64,000 bases of DNA from Phragmites australis (GCF_958298935.1 NC_084922.1:4156501-4220500), one strand, 5' to 3'. Positions 38,000 through 51,010 are shown, counted from the stretch's first letter. A program made the numbers and translations. Notes: generated by a model from the sequence alone, not told the origin.

Positions 38000-38996
38000 T
38001 CAATTGAGCACGCCACAGTTGGTGACGAGGATCTTGGTGTACGGGCGGTTGAAGCCTCGCTCTGCAACTACTGCTCTCTTGTCACCGATCAGCTTGGCCA
38101 CCCTGCAACAACGAACACCATGAGCTATGTAATTTTTTAAGCCCCGACCGAATGTGGTTAACTAGCTAGCTCAAGCTGGATGAATGATTCTGGGACTGGG
38201 AGAGAAGCGCGCGGCACTGACCTGAAGTAGGGCGAGTCGGCGTTGTCCTTCACGGTGGGCACGGCGGCGATCTTGTCCACGACATCCATACCGTCCAGCA
38301 CCCTTCCGACCAGCACCGCCGACGCGTCCAGCTCCGGGGCCTCCCTGGTGGTGATCACGAACTCGGTGCCGTTGGGCGCCACGCCCACCTGCTCCTCCTC
38401 CACCTCCAGCTTCCCGACCTTCGCCACCAGCTTCGCCTTCGGCGGCGGCAGGCTCGGGTCCCTCACCACGATCGACACCACGCCCGCCGCGCCGTGCACG
38501 CCCCCGCCGCACCGCGCACGCAGGGCGTCCGCCTCGGCCGCCAGCCGGTCCGTCACAGCGGGGCTGGCCGGGTAGGACACCACGCCGCCGTGCTGCACGT
38601 AGCCCGGCACGATCTTGACGAACTCCTTGCGGCGGTACCCCACGCCCGTGACGAGGGACAGGAACCGGGACGCGCCGGCCGGGGCCGCGTCACCGAACAG
38701 GCCGACCGTGACGCATCCCGCCGGCTCGCCGCCGATGGACACGTCCAGGAACACCTTCGCGGTGACGGGCAGCTCGGCGATGCACGAGGCCGCGGTGGCA
38801 GCGGCTTCGGCAACGGCGCCTTCCTGCGCATTGGACGACGCTGGCGAGACTCTCAGGAGCGCCGGCGCGGCGCGATGGCGATTGCCGTGGCAGCGGCGCG
38901 GCGGCCGAGCTTAGGCGGCGGCTGTGGGGGCGAAGGATGGTGACGCTGAGTCGGTGCTGGTGTTGGCTTGGCGGTGTTGACGATTCGCTGCGACAT
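38000..38996 (-). CDS. CYP26-2: Chloroplast cyclophilin-type peptidyl-prolyl isomerase, CYP26-2-like; frame break near the N-terminus
   Basis: The domain exon runs down to 38222 and joins 38102-38000 through a GT-AG intron. The join rebuilds SPYF|RVAKLIGDKRAVV and ends FNRPYTKILVTNCGVLN. The core motifs AKVFLDVSIGGEPAG, RRKEFVKIVPGYVQHGG and PNGTEFVITTREAPELDAS match the thylakoid-lumen CYP26-2 group. Canonical cyclophilin catalytic motifs are altered (KIVPGYVQHGG instead of the FHRVI...QGGD type), as is usual for this group. The likely start MSQRIVNTAKPTPAP (ATG 38996) leads into an RRAAATAIAIA transit-type segment, but that frame stops at 38853-38855. The domain frame is closed upstream at 38911-38913. 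One missing (or two extra) bases between these points would explain it. It is either a sequencing error or a recent null allele. Expected length is about 292 aa. Confidence 0.82.
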
Positions 38997-39038
38997 TGTC
39001 GCTTGGTGAGGCTGGCATGGCATGGCGCGCATTTGCAA

Positions 39039-40394
39039 GTGTGGTGACGAGGCCTATGGTGGATAAGGTGGCCAATCCCATTTGCTGGGACTTGGGATTT
39101 TCTGCTACTAGGCGGTTTGGGGCATACTAGCGGATTAGCGTGTTTATACTGTGCTCGTTTTTTTTCCACAGAGCATGATAAAATAAGGCTAAAAAAAAAA
39201 TTAGATTCACTAATTTTAGACACTTAATATTTATTTACGAATTTATCAATATTTAATATATTCATTTAATTATAAAGAAAATAGTAGTACTTTCGTACAT
39301 GCGTATAATTTTAATATGTAGACGACAGTAATATAAACTTAACAAAATTTGTTTCATATTTTTTTTGAGTTTTATATATTTTTCTTTGCATTTTAGATTA
39401 TTTTAGCCGATTTATCAATATAACTAATATTCATTTTGACATTTTTTTTAGAATTTCTCAAAAATGAAACTTATATTATACATATGGCCTGCATAAATAG
39501 TAGCTATGGTACTTGACCCTGTTTGATCTTCAATTCTTAGCCATTTAATATATGTAATAGATGTCGCTCGATGAAGATCCCGTACGGTCTTGCATCATCG
39601 CCAAAAGAGAGCCTATCTCCTTCAGTAGTTTCTGGTCAGTGCGACAACCGACTTTATTTTCAACAATGTCACGAGTTCTACCTAAATTAATTAAGAGAAG
39701 GAGACAAAAATATCTAATTATAACTAGCAGACAATCTTGATATCTTTAAGACCTATAATGGAGAAGGTACAAATAGAGTAGTAAAATGAAGATCTCACCC
39801 CTCTAAAAACATATGCAACCCTCATGTTGATGTCATCTATAATAAATCAGACCACCTTATTTTCTTGTTTAAACGAACCCTTAAAAATACATCGGTTTTA
39901 TTCTTTTCAAACATTCCATATTATATATATCACAGCCCATTAATAACATATCCGAATATACAAAACCCGACATGAGCAAGAATCTAGTACTATTTTAGGG
40001 GTCGTCACACACATTGGTTACTATACAGAGACGAGACATAAGATATCTCCCTTTTTTAATTGTTAAATGAAGAATACCTTATTCGGAATTGACCTAGAGA
40101 TTCAGCCCAATAGAGCAAATGCCACCCCAGTCTGGAATGGTTGTTTTGGGATCCAAATTCCTAGAGTTTTAGTATAAACGTGAACTAAACCCTAAATGTT
40201 TCTAGTGCATTCCTCCTCCTCCGAACAAGCCCAAGCTGTTTTGAAAACTTGAACAGATGGGAAGGTAGCCCCATCATCAAGCAATTGGCATGTTACCATA
40301 TCAAACAATAATCGCCCCGATGCATCAGATATAGTTTGAAAAATGGTTAGGGATTTGACAAGTGTAAAATTAGCAATCATGGTACATACATCTA
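39039..40394. other. Intergenic, no gene recognised
   Basis: AT-rich. 39190-40000 has no frames of interest. 40192-40608 is open on the minus strand by chance and overlaps a MITE. Confidence 0.4.
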
Positions 40395-40705
40395 GGGCGT
40401 GTTTGGATAGCCTGATGCACTCGTGCAGACTCCGCTCGTCCGTATACGCGTGATGAGTCGAGTGTTTGGTTGTTTGGACGGGAGTCGTGCGCCTGCATCC
40501 GTCTGTGTAGCTTGCATCCGCCCGTGCTGCATACAGCGTACACGGGAATCGGCCATATGTCGCGTGCAGGCTCGCTGGATGCAACACTGTAGAGCTGGAC
40601 CCACTCATCAGCGACAGCGAGCTCCCTCGTGCAGTCTCAAATTCAACCTACTAAACACAAACTCAAATTCAACCTGCATCCGTCGATCCAACCAACCAAA
40701 CACTC
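40395..40705. mobile_element. Tourist-like MITE upstream of the decapping gene
   Basis: The left end GGGCGTGTTTGG...CTGATGCAC is mirrored by ...CCTGCATCCGTCGATCC and AACCAAACACTC at the right, i.e. a terminal inverted repeat with several mismatches. Internally CCGTCTGTGTAGC and TGCATCCG motifs recur. The flanks do not show a clean three-base duplication (CTA on the left, TTT on the right). Confidence 0.5.
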
Positions 40706-41101
40706 TTTTTTCTTCTTCTAAAATACAGCTCCCTTCAGCCTGCTTACTTTCGTTCAAAATATACGATGCAACTCTACAAAACACATACAAGCAATCAAAA
40801 ACATCCTTAAAATTGATGGATTAGAGGCCTGGATGCAAGAATTTCCAAAAGAAATGCCGACTGTTTCCACATCACCAATCTGGGCCCCTAACCCGGCCGG
40901 TCGCAAACAAACCGCCCATTCACCGCTCCACGTCACCTACATCCATCCGAGCCCGCTTAATAGGGATAGGGAGGAGAGCAATCACACGAACGGGATCTGC
41001 CGCTTGCTAGGGTTTCGTCCTCTCCCGCCTCTCGTCTCGCACCACCTCGCATCCCTAACCCTAGCCCTTGCCTCGGTCGCCCCCCGATTCCCGCGGCGGC
41101 C
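40706..41101. promoter_or_regulatory. Promoter/5' UTR region of the decapping gene
   Basis: The last 150 bases before ATG 41102 are C/T-rich (CTCTCCCGCCTCTCGTCTCG), typical of a grass 5' UTR. There is no convincing TATA box. The nearest AT-rich motif is TTAATAGGGATAGGG near 40958. Confidence 0.4.
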
Positions 41102-44100
41102 ATGGCGGCGGAAGCGCCACCGTCGTCGTCGTCGTCCTCCTCCTCCTCTTCCGCGCGGCCGCCGGCAGCGGGCGGCGGCGGGGCGGAGTCGTACATCGGG
41201 AGCCTCATCAGCCTGACCTCCAAGAGCGAGATCAGGTACGAGGGCGTCCTCTACAACATCAACACCGAGGAGTCCAGCATCGGCCTGCGCAATGGTAATG
41301 GATTCCTCGGACGCGGCCACTTCGCATCCGCTGCTGTTGTTTTCTCAGACGCGCTTGTTTTAGCCCTAGATTTGGTGCTCCCTGGTGCGCCCGGTGAGGC
41401 GAATCCTAGCCTCCATACCAAGTTCCGTGCCAGCGATTGAGGGGAATTCGAAATTTTGGAATGTTGTATGGTAGAGCAACGTTTGCCCTCACTAGTTCTC
41501 GCCTTGATTTGTTAGCAGTTATTATTCCACCTGCTGTGTCCTCTCATATCCGAACCATTATAAGTTCAAACCGAGATGCGTGCCTGGGTACCTCAGCTAT
41601 TCCTTTACTTCGGGTGCTGCTGTTGTGATTTATACCTGTCAATTCCTTGTTCTGTAGTGCGGTCATTTGGAACCGAAGGTCGGAAGAAAGATGGAATGCA
41701 AATTCCTGCTAGTGACAAAGTTTACGAGTACATCCTCTTCCGAGGAAGTGATATCAAGGTATATGGAACCATCATTTGGGCTCCTGATGCAACTTTAAGT
41801 TGTGAAAATGTATTTTTCATGCTTTCTGCTAGCATTTCTGGTGTGATTTATTTAATACCTACTTTTACTGATTCCTTTACATTGCTGATGCCTGGTTTCT
41901 GCTTAATAGGCCCAGAAATAGATTGGTAGGGTATTGTGTTTGTATTACCTTTTCTGCTCTTCAGTGTGGGGCACATGAGCACGAAAGGAATTATTTTCTC
42001 ACGCCAAATCCACACATGTTGGTCATGCTTCACATTTTACACATTTGATGTGCCTCCTTTCTTACTGGTAACACCATAAAAATATAAGATTTCTGGTAAT
42101 TCACTAAGCACTAGATGTTAGAACCTAGAAGTGAGTACCTTGACTGCAGTAAGATTATCCCCAGGGACTCAACTGTTTTTTTTATCTTTTCAGTCTTTCA
42201 TACGTATATTCTCTCGCTCCAACTATGTGCCTGAACCATGACCTAGGAAATCATCTTTTCCTATTATTACTATCGCTAGTATATCATACTTTTTTTGTAT
42301 TATATCCTCGTATTTGTGGCTCTTGTTGGGTGTCATCTCTACCTACCCCGAATTACTTGGGTCAAATTCAATTCAATGCAAGTCAGGAGACAAGTAATAT
42401 TGATTATGCAGTCAGTTATTGCTCATATTTTAGCTTCATATGTATTCAATGCATGAATGCATTTATATTGTGTTGTCAATGCCCATATTTGAAATTACAC
42501 AGAATTTCTTTCTGTAAGCTGTCTGCTATCTGCTGAATATTTTTGCCTGATACATTTTCAATGCATGAATGTGTTTATGTCATGTTTGTGATGCACTTAT
42601 TTGAAATTTGTATTTTTGGAATTTCCTCCTTTAAACTGTCTGCTATCCATTTGATTTATTTAACATCATAGTGTACCGGGGTCCAAATTTGCTTCTGCAG
42701 GATTTGCAAGTTAAGTCATCACCACAGCGGCCACAACCAGCTTCCCTGCACAGTGATCCTGCCATAATTCAGGTACCACTATGATTAAAAAATTTGTTCC
42801 TTATTCTTTTAGGGCTGCTTAGCTCACACAATTCTGTCCTGCAGTCACATTATTCTCAACTGGCATCAACTTCTTCAAGTTTGCCTTTAGCGGGGGGTGC
42901 AGTTTTACCAGACCTCAGCTCCCAGGCAGCTCAATATGGGCTTCAGAGGCCAAATTTTCAGAGTAACCTTCCTCTATATCAACCGGGGAGTGCTCCGTGG
43001 GGTTCTCCGGCAGTGCCTCCCGTTGGAAATGCTCCAACGCTTTCAGTTCCCTCGATGTACTGGCAAGGATACTATGCACCTTCGAGTGGGCTTCCACCTC
43101 ATTTGCAGCAACCTCCATTCCTTCAGCCCACACCAGGATTATCAGTTCCCCAGAATCTCCAATATCCAGGACTTAATCCTTCTTTACCATCTGGGCTGCA
43201 AAAACTGTCAGAACTCCAGCCCTCATTGATGCAGCCACCTGCTACTAGTCAAGGTCATCCGTCAGGTATCCTTCCTGCTACAACAGCTCCTGCTTCTGCT
43301 ACCTTATTAGCTCCGGAAAGTTCAAAGCCTCTGCTGCCGAACATGGGATCATTGTTTACTCCTCACGTGACATCTCTTGGTGCAACTTTTCCTTTTGCAA
43401 GCCAGCCAACTTCCATGGCTGAAACTAGTGCAACAGTGTCACAGAACTTAGCTTCTCTTGGTAGCAGCAGGGCTGCTGCTCTTCCAGGCTCAACACTGGC
43501 ATACCAAACAATATCTCAGTCAGTTTCTTCAACTGTTTCCACAACTACCTCAGCCCAGGTGGAGATGCCGACTGTTTCCACATCTAGCTCAGTCCAAGTG
43601 GAGATGCCTGTGCCTTTGTTTGCACCATCAGGTCAGTTATTGCAGAACACGGCATCCATGCTTTCATCCTCGCATTCCATGCAGACACCTTTCCAGATGG
43701 GCAGCAAAGAAGTGAAGCCAGTTGAGCCTAAGGCCAAGGTTGCAGAGCCATTGCTATCTGACCCTTTGCTGCTTGATCCACCACTACGTGCTCTGCCTGA
43801 AAATAAGGAGCCTATATTACCATTGCCGAAACAAACACCTCAAAAGGTATGCCAGCATTTCTATTACTATTTTTGTGCTTACGGAGGCAAAGGAGCTTTA
43901 TTAATTATGATAAGTTTTTTGTGTGTGCATAATCACACGCACATGTTTCGATACATGTTTCGCTCTGGAGTTATTCTAGGTAATCCATAATTGTATATGT
44001 TGAACCTACAATCATAATCTTACTTAATTTGATTGTGTGAACTGAGAAAACTAATCTGCTGGTTTCTCCTTTTCTTTTTCCTGACTTCTATTCTAATGAA

Positions 44101-44128
44101 AATAGGTAACCTACTAGAATTTTTGTGG

Positions 44129-44184
<56 letters not shown>

Positions 44185-46503
44185 CTTAGATCTATTTTAA
44201 CTCTACGGACCAGCAGACAATTACTCAATGAGATAAAATGATGTTGCGGTTTGCTAAAAAATAGAGCATGGATTATGATTGTTGGCAACTTGGCATACAT
44301 GTCACTAATTTTTTGTGCTTCTTAATGCATAATGACGAGTTTCCTTGCTTTGTTTCACACCTTATCTTATATCACACTTGTTTTTGAAATGCCATTTAGT
44401 GAAAGTAACCCTGCATGTTTCCCGTCAAGAAATTTCTTGCTTATCCCTTTTATGTTTCTAAATTTATTTTTATAAAATATGTCTTCCATTAAGTTGTGCC
44501 ACACTTTGTTTTCAGTACAATGGATCTGGTTCGCACAACCACCACAACTTTAGGGGCCGTGGAAGGGGTAGAGGGAGTACGGTATGTTGATACAATCCAG
44601 TTCTTGATTTTTAAATTTTATTTATTCATAAGGAATGATATTTAATCCTGAAGTTGTTTCACACATTTGTTATACCTTGCACTATGATACTTTTGGCTTT
44701 CCTTCGCTGTTCACTACTTGTCTGAATAGAATCATTCTATGTATTTTTAGAAGAGAATATTATTCTGATTATCATATTCAGCTTCATTTTGTTTGTATCA
44801 AGTATTGAATTTGTCAAATACCTCAGTTGTAATTACTTTTTTAGATTGGATAGTAATTTGTTGTTAATATGCACAACTTATAGGGTGTTTGGTTTGAGGG
44901 ATCAACCCATCTAGGATGGGGTGGTCCATTGTGGGGTCATCCCATGGATTTTGGTGGGAACACACCATTCCTCATGTTACACTAGTTAGTCGCTTGTGAG
45001 GGAAGAGGTGGTGATGGATCAGACCATTCCATCCCTCAAACCAAACAAGTTGGTTAGGTTTAGAGCTAGGATCGGATGATCCATCACCACCCCACTCGAA
45101 CCAAACACTCCAATAGTTGTGCTGAACATTTATATCCTTGGATTTTCGTTTCACAGAAAAAAAAACATCAATGGATGTTTCTTGAATAACATATATACTC
45201 CACTTTTCAGTTGTTTCTAGAACCCTTTTTTATGACTATATAAACTATGTGTCCCTTCTGTCCTATCTCCTACAGAATATTGCTAAAGTAACCAGGTAAA
45301 TACCTTCCCCAAATAAACTTTTGTGACAATGAAAGTTGGTTTATCATGGTAGATCACAAGAACGTGGGGTTCTTTGACTAGCATTACCAAACCCTCAAAG
45401 TACATTGCAGTTTCTTAGATTCTTTCTACGTGACTATGACTTCTAGGAGTCTTTTTGACCTAGCTGGAGTTTGCTGTTATGGAGGCATGGCTTATGATCT
45501 TGGCTATTCCTATGTCCCTATACCACGTTTCTCTAGGAGCTTACAGTGGAAGGGGTGCTTTAGCCTATTGAATGCGTAGAAGTTTTCTGCACCTGTTGTT
45601 CTTTGCTGTAGTTTGATAAACCATAAACTGAAGCTGACACTAGGTCAAAGAGGTGTGTGATTTAATGATACTCTGAAGTACAACCACCCATACCTTTTGA
45701 GTGTACTTCCAGACTTGTGCGAGGGCCTCTTGCGTCATACCTGCATCTTTTTGTATGATGTACCTTGGGAACTGATGCATATTGAAGAATGCTTGTTGTC
45801 TAATGGCAGAACATATTCAAGTTTGTATTCTTTCTTTTGCAGTTTTCACAGTCTGTAACAGCATTTACCGAAGAGTTTGATTTCACCGCCATGAATGAGA
45901 AGTTTAACAAAGATGAAGTCTGGGGTCATCTTGGTAAGAAATCCCAGTCAAGGGATAAAAATGGTGAGCTGGCAGATGATGTGTTTGATGAAGACCTGGA
46001 GGTTGAGGAAACAGACAACCCAGAGTTGGCTGTCAAGGTTTGATGCTCATTTAGCATTGTGTCTGACATATCAATGGTTTCTTCTTTTGCTGCAGGAAGC
46101 TTAACCTGTTAACCCTCTACGACTTTTATGCAGCCTGTTTATGTCAAAGACGACTTTTTTGATTCCCTTTCTAGTGGAACATTTGGGCGTGGAGGGCCAA
46201 ACGGAAGGGGCAGATTTTCAGAAAGGCGGAGAGTAGACACAGAGGTACAGTGTTGCTGACCAAACGCTCATGTGGAACCTTTGTTCTTGAATTTCCATTG
46301 TTGCTGTTTTACTCATTGTTATTGGTGTGCAGACGTTTGGTGATTTTCCACGGCACCGGCAGCTGTATCGTGGTGGCGCCCGTGGTTACCGTGGTGGTGG
46401 TCGTTCCCGTGGTTCATACTACGGTGGCAGAGGCTATGGTAACATGGGGATGGCTGGCCCTGGGAATTCTTATCCTTACCACGGGTCGTATGGGAGAGAT
46501 TGA
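41102..46503 (+). CDS. DCP5: Decapping 5 / LSM14 (SCD6)-type mRNA decapping protein
   Basis: There are eight exons: 41102-41294, 41658-41758, 42701-42772, 42845-43846, 44516-44581, 45843-46037, 46134-46244 and 46333-46503. All introns are GT-AG and the product is 636 aa. A poly-Ser run (8-17) precedes an LSm domain at about 30-100 ([27 protein letters not shown]). A long Pro/Gln/Ser-rich linker follows. Then come RGRGRGR (469-475), the DFDF domain ([20 protein letters not shown] from 490), the FFD box ([12 protein letters not shown], 546-557), the TFG box (about 565-583) and a C-terminal RGG tract (593-). The family binds the decapping machinery in P-bodies and promotes decapping and translational repression in the cytoplasm; DCP5 is required for post-embryonic development in Arabidopsis. 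All domains are intact, so the gene is probably functional. Intron 4 holds a (TA)n tract and intron 5 a MITE. Confidence 0.95.
44132..44181. repeat. (TA)n microsatellite in DCP5 intron 4
   Basis: About 25 TA units between exons 4 and 5. Confidence 0.95.
44871..45125. mobile_element. MITE in DCP5 intron 5
   Basis: GGGTGTTTGGTTTGAGGG (44884-44901) pairs with CTCGAACCAAACACTCC (45097-45113). The pairing continues outward: GCACAACT on the left and AGTTGTGC on the right. Internal segments (GGATGGGGTGGTCCAT / GGATGATCCATCACCACCCC) are also partly inverted. It is about 255 bp, non-coding, and sits well away from the splice sites. Confidence 0.65.
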
Positions 46504-49377
46504 TTGTAGAAGACATGTGCTGTCAATCATACTTGCAGGTCTTGTAGTATTTACTAAATGCGCAATGCATCTTACTATTCTACAAATAAACGGAACCATA
46601 TCGCGTCACTTGCATGCGCCTTGTCTAGACAGGGCCTGTAGCGTTTGGTCATCGATGTGGTCTATACCCTGCGATCTGTAGGAGAGTTACCAGTAGATGA
46701 GCAGCTGATGCTTTATAGGTATATAAGCTTGCGGCCCTTGAATGTGTACCCCATGCGTGAGATTTAGTTGTACAGGCCGACCGATCTCAAACCTGGTATA
46801 CGGTGCTAGGCTTAACTCAGTAACTTTTCTCTTTCAGACTAGCCGTGTTGTCTGTTTTGTATTGGTGTTTGTGTAACTTTGAATTTCACTGGTTATCAGA
46901 AGTCTTCAATTGTATCCTGAACTGAATTATTGGTGCTGTTGCAATTAATCTTTACCTTCCGAAATGATGTTTTCAGTATTAACAGGTATTGCTACTTAAT
47001 GCTGTAGTTGAATGGAATACGGTGGTACAAGAAGTTTGTGGACATATGCTTGCTATTCTTTCCTCTTGGGTTTTTTTTTGGAACGAAATTTCCTCTATGT
47101 AGGGTGGACATATGTTTGGTTGAGTGGTGATGAGTTGGTTCGATCAGTGATGCGCCGACCTCCGCTTGTTAGGATGCTGCCTGCCATTGGACAAGGCATC
47201 CATGGTAGGCGGGAAAAGAGTGGGTCTAGAACTCGTAGCGGAACAGAGTCTGCAATCAGATGACAACCTTTCTTCCTGGACTATAATTCTTTTGCTCGGG
47301 CCATGTTGTGAGCATAATGCCAGGCTGACGCCTTCGCTCAATGTCGGCGCTCCGCGCTTGCCAAGTTCTGGTTTAGGTCCTTGGGAGTTGGGCTTTCCCT
47401 GTCGCTCTCTTGTGCACAGCACACGTGTAGTCGTGCACCTACAACTGGACACGGGAAAGCAGACCGACGCATACACAGCTAAAATGTTTTTTTGATCGTT
47501 CTTTCTACTACTACTCACTAATTTTAATTGCTTTCAGAGCAGCAAACTTTACATGCCTGAGGCAGCCTGAACTCTGAACTGAGCCAAACGAAAGCCCGAG
47601 ATAAGGGCAAATCCACTAACAAAACCGAGGAACAGAAAGCAAAACACCTCAGAACGAAACAGATGGTTCAGTAGTGGTAGAACAAGCTGAACCCGTGAAA
47701 TTTTAGCTGAAACAAGCAGCTCCCCACAGAGGAATGTTCCAGGATGATCCGGAAAGAAGACGAGTGGCGCACACCAAGGCACGGCGTTGGTCGGTCGCTG
47801 GTCCAGCGATCCATGCAGATGGCACCAATGCCGTCCCAGTCACTCGTTTGCAGTAAACACGCACACGTGCGGAGCGGAGCAGGACAACGACAGCAACAAA
47901 ACACATGAGCGCTCCAAGGCCCTCTTGTTGTTGCTTACCTTTGCCATGTAGTGCCATCACGCGTATGCTTTTGCGCGCGTTTCTGAATTCTCACCGCGCT
48001 GAGCCATGAATAGTAATAATTCGAAACTAGCAAACTTGAGATGGTAGAATCCTTTGCATCCGAATCAAGTTCGTAGAATGAATGGTCTACTGCCCTCTTA
48101 AATTTTAGACGGGTCAAGGATCGTCGAAGGCTGAGACTAACCATAACAATCGTAAACATGAGTTCCTATAATTGCAACAGAGAAAACCTTTGCCTGCATA
48201 TTTAAAATGGAATTGGTACCACGCGTACACGGGGGCTTCCGTTTGCAGGCTATGGCATCATTGATGGTAGTCGAATACCTGTCTAATGTTAGACCAGGTC
48301 TCATAGGATTATTTTTCCATTTTGATGCCAGATGTTGGGTCCAAGATTGATATTTTGTTGTTCAACAAGGGCAGGCAACCTAAAAAACAAATCCGAAATT
48401 GTGATCTTCCCTACCAAAAGTTATTAAAATTTAAGAAGCAGCATTGCACATATATACTGCAGGGTGCCGTGATCCACTGCCATCTTTCAACGATCTTGTA
48501 GGCGATTCCACCTAATTGTCCAACTGCTACACTAGTTAAGGCGACATAAGTCCATCACTAAATTTATATTAATAACCATTAGATAAAAAAACAGAGACGA
48601 AAGAGAATCCTATTCGATGTCACGAGTTACGACTCTCATCTGACGCCACACACACACAATGTGTTCTGCTCTGACCGTTTCTCTTTGTTTGAGCTAGCTT
48701 TTCTGAAGAAAGATAGCACGAAAAGAGCCCTGATTTGCCTGCTGGTAGGATGAGATAACATAACAAGATCCCCTGAACCGATGCCGTAATCCACTGCTGA
48801 CCTCTACCGCGTGACAAAGACCCCTGTTTGCAGTGCATGCACCGGCGGCTGTTAAGGCAGCGGCGAGCAAGAAAGGGCCATGATGCAACGCACGCCTACA
48901 CTGGGTGAGCCGCAGGGTTTCGGTTGGGGACAAGAAGCAAAATGATAAGCATCCAATCCAAGACGCAACAGCCAAGCACAAGAGCAGTGTGTGTGTGTTA
49001 ACCCAAACAGCCAAACAGGCCCTCTCCTCTCCTCTCCTCTTCTTCCTCTGGTCCCCAATGCCATGCCCACCTCATCACTATTTCTTAACTCTAGCTAGCT
49101 ACAGCTCCTCTGCTCTAATCCTCCATCAGTGTCACTGTCACCATTACGCGTTAGCTATTAGCTACCTCAGCTGCTCACCTAGTTATTGATAGCAGCTATA
49201 CTAGTATAGTGTACAAGTGCAGGGCAAGGAGGCCAAGAAAGATTTGAGCTTTCATGGTAGACACTGAACACCATCCATGGAATTGGAATGGATGATCAGC
49301 CAGCTCAATAAGTCGTTAGCTAGCTAGGTTCTTGGCTTCATTCATTGAGACGCCTTGGAGGGGATCGGAGGCGTTGT
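46504..49377. other. DCP5 3' UTR, then intergenic and USP upstream region
   Basis: 46504-46990 is the likely DCP5 3' UTR. 47000-48900 contains open frames on both strands without any recognisable product. 48980-49377 is the likely promoter and leader of the USP gene, with a short (GT)n at 48987-48998 and a CTCCTCTCCTCT tract near 49021. Confidence 0.45.
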
Positions 49378-51010
49378 ATGGAGAACCAGCGTGTGGTGGT
49401 GGTTGTGGAGGCCGCGGCCGCCGCCAGGGCCGCGCTGCAGTGGGCCGTCGGCAACTTCATCCGCGGCAGCGACTCCATCACGCTGCTCCACGTCTGCCCG
49501 CCCGCGCGGTCGCGGCGGAAGCGCCGCAGCCTCCGCCTCGGCGGGTTCCAGCTCGCGCTCGCGTTCAAGGACCTCTGCAACGGCATCGCCGAGGTACGTG
49601 ACAGCAACAAAGGAACCCACCCGAGTGTATTGATCGAGTTGGTTAGTTAGTTGGGGCTTGATTGGTACCGAACGCAATCAAGAAGAGCCGATCAATCACG
49701 CTCGTGATGTTGCTGTTGCGCCATCAATTGCTATCGCAATCTATGGCGTCCTGTGATTGATGGATGATAGATGCAGGCCAAGGTGGAGATCGTGGTGACG
49801 GAGGGGGAGCTCGGGGAGACGGTGGTGGCGACGGTGAACCAGCTCGGCGCCACCACGCTCGTCGTTGGCCTCCACGACAAGAGCTTCCTCTACAGGTGCG
49901 CGATCGGAGTCGACCGAAGCATTCATTCGTTTCTTGAATTCGATTCAGACTTGCTTGCGTTCCGAATTCTGAACGCGCGAGTGGTATATATTTCCTTCTA
50001 AATTCCGTTGCTTCTTCCGATCCAGGGCGCCGAGCCCGTATGCCAGAGTGCGGAGCCTCGGGTGCAGGGTCCTCGCGGTCCGGCAGCGCGCCACCGCACG
50101 GGACGGGTTCTTGAACGCCGAGCTCACCCAGATCGAGACCATAAGCTTGCAGTAAGTGTTCGTCCGACCTCTGAACATCACACCCCATTTAGTCGAAGCA
50201 TGTTTGGTTTGGCTTGTTGGCGAGCATCAGGTTCTTGAGAAAAGGAAACCATGGGCGAACAATCAGCAATGGGTTGGTTAAGCTAAACATCCTTGGATTC
50301 CTCTTTGGCCCTGATCAAGATTAGGTAACTGGGACAGCGTGCGGTTTGCATTTATAATAAATTAAGCTTAGGCGCTTTCAAAATTCAAATGGCTGTCTGC
50401 TTTGATGAATTCGCAATGCAACTCTAGGAACAGTCAGTCTTTCAGAAAGAAAAGAAAAAACCTGCATCACCTTTGGCAGTGCAGTGAACAATTCAGTCTC
50501 CTTGCATCTCAGTGCTTCCTGTGTTCCTCCGACTAGTCGTGTGAGTAGTTGCGCGCCCTCGTGAGTGGTCGCTAGTTCAGCTTGAGTGGTCGAGGACCAC
50601 TCGTGAAGTGGTCTTTCTGTGGTCGTGAGGAGTGGTTAAGCGTCTTCTTCCATGTGGTCGTGAGCCCACGGAAAAGATCCGAGAGGCCAACACAATTCAG
50701 TCTGTCCAGGTGCCCTGACGATCTGAACCTTTTCTTGTGCCGTCATATATGCTAACATAATACGTTCCATATCTTGCTAATTCAAATGCCACGGGTTTCG
50801 CGCTGGATCTTTTGTTAAAGAAAAAGAAAGTAGGCTGATAAAGACATGCAACAGTTCAGTTTGCCTGGCTCCAGCACATATATGTTCCTCCGATTGACTT
50901 GGTTGATGACTCTTGAATTCTGCAGCATACCGCCGCCAAAAATCCCGTTCCCGATGTTTACGCTTCCGCTGGGCGTGATATGGAGACGAAGATCAAAGAG
51001 GAGAAAGTGA
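49378..51010 (+). CDS. Universal stress protein (USP) domain protein
   Basis: There are four exons: 49378-49593, 49777-49895, 50026-50151 and 50926-51010. All introns are GT-AG and the product is 181 aa. It opens [20 protein letters not shown], the first beta strand and helix of a UspA fold. Then come [20 protein letters not shown], a central [17 protein letters not shown], and [20 protein letters not shown]. The typical ATP loop G-2x-G-9x-G(S/T) is not present, so nucleotide binding is doubtful. The C-terminus [19 protein letters not shown] followed by RRRSKRRK is a basic tail typical of one plant USP group. A cytosolic or nuclear stress-associated role is inferred from family only. The start is the first ATG of the only open frame that joins the exons. 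No defects are seen. Intron 3 is the longest (774 bases) and carries a small repeat cluster. Confidence 0.85.

Noticed and set aside
38690..39223. 177-codon minus-strand frame over the cyclophilin N-terminus
   Set aside because: It is a third frame of the GC-rich CYP26-2 exon. The Arg/Pro/Ser-rich product has no family.
47144..47518. 124-codon minus-strand frame downstream of DCP5
   Set aside because: No motif, no exon context, and a plus-strand frame overlaps it equally well.
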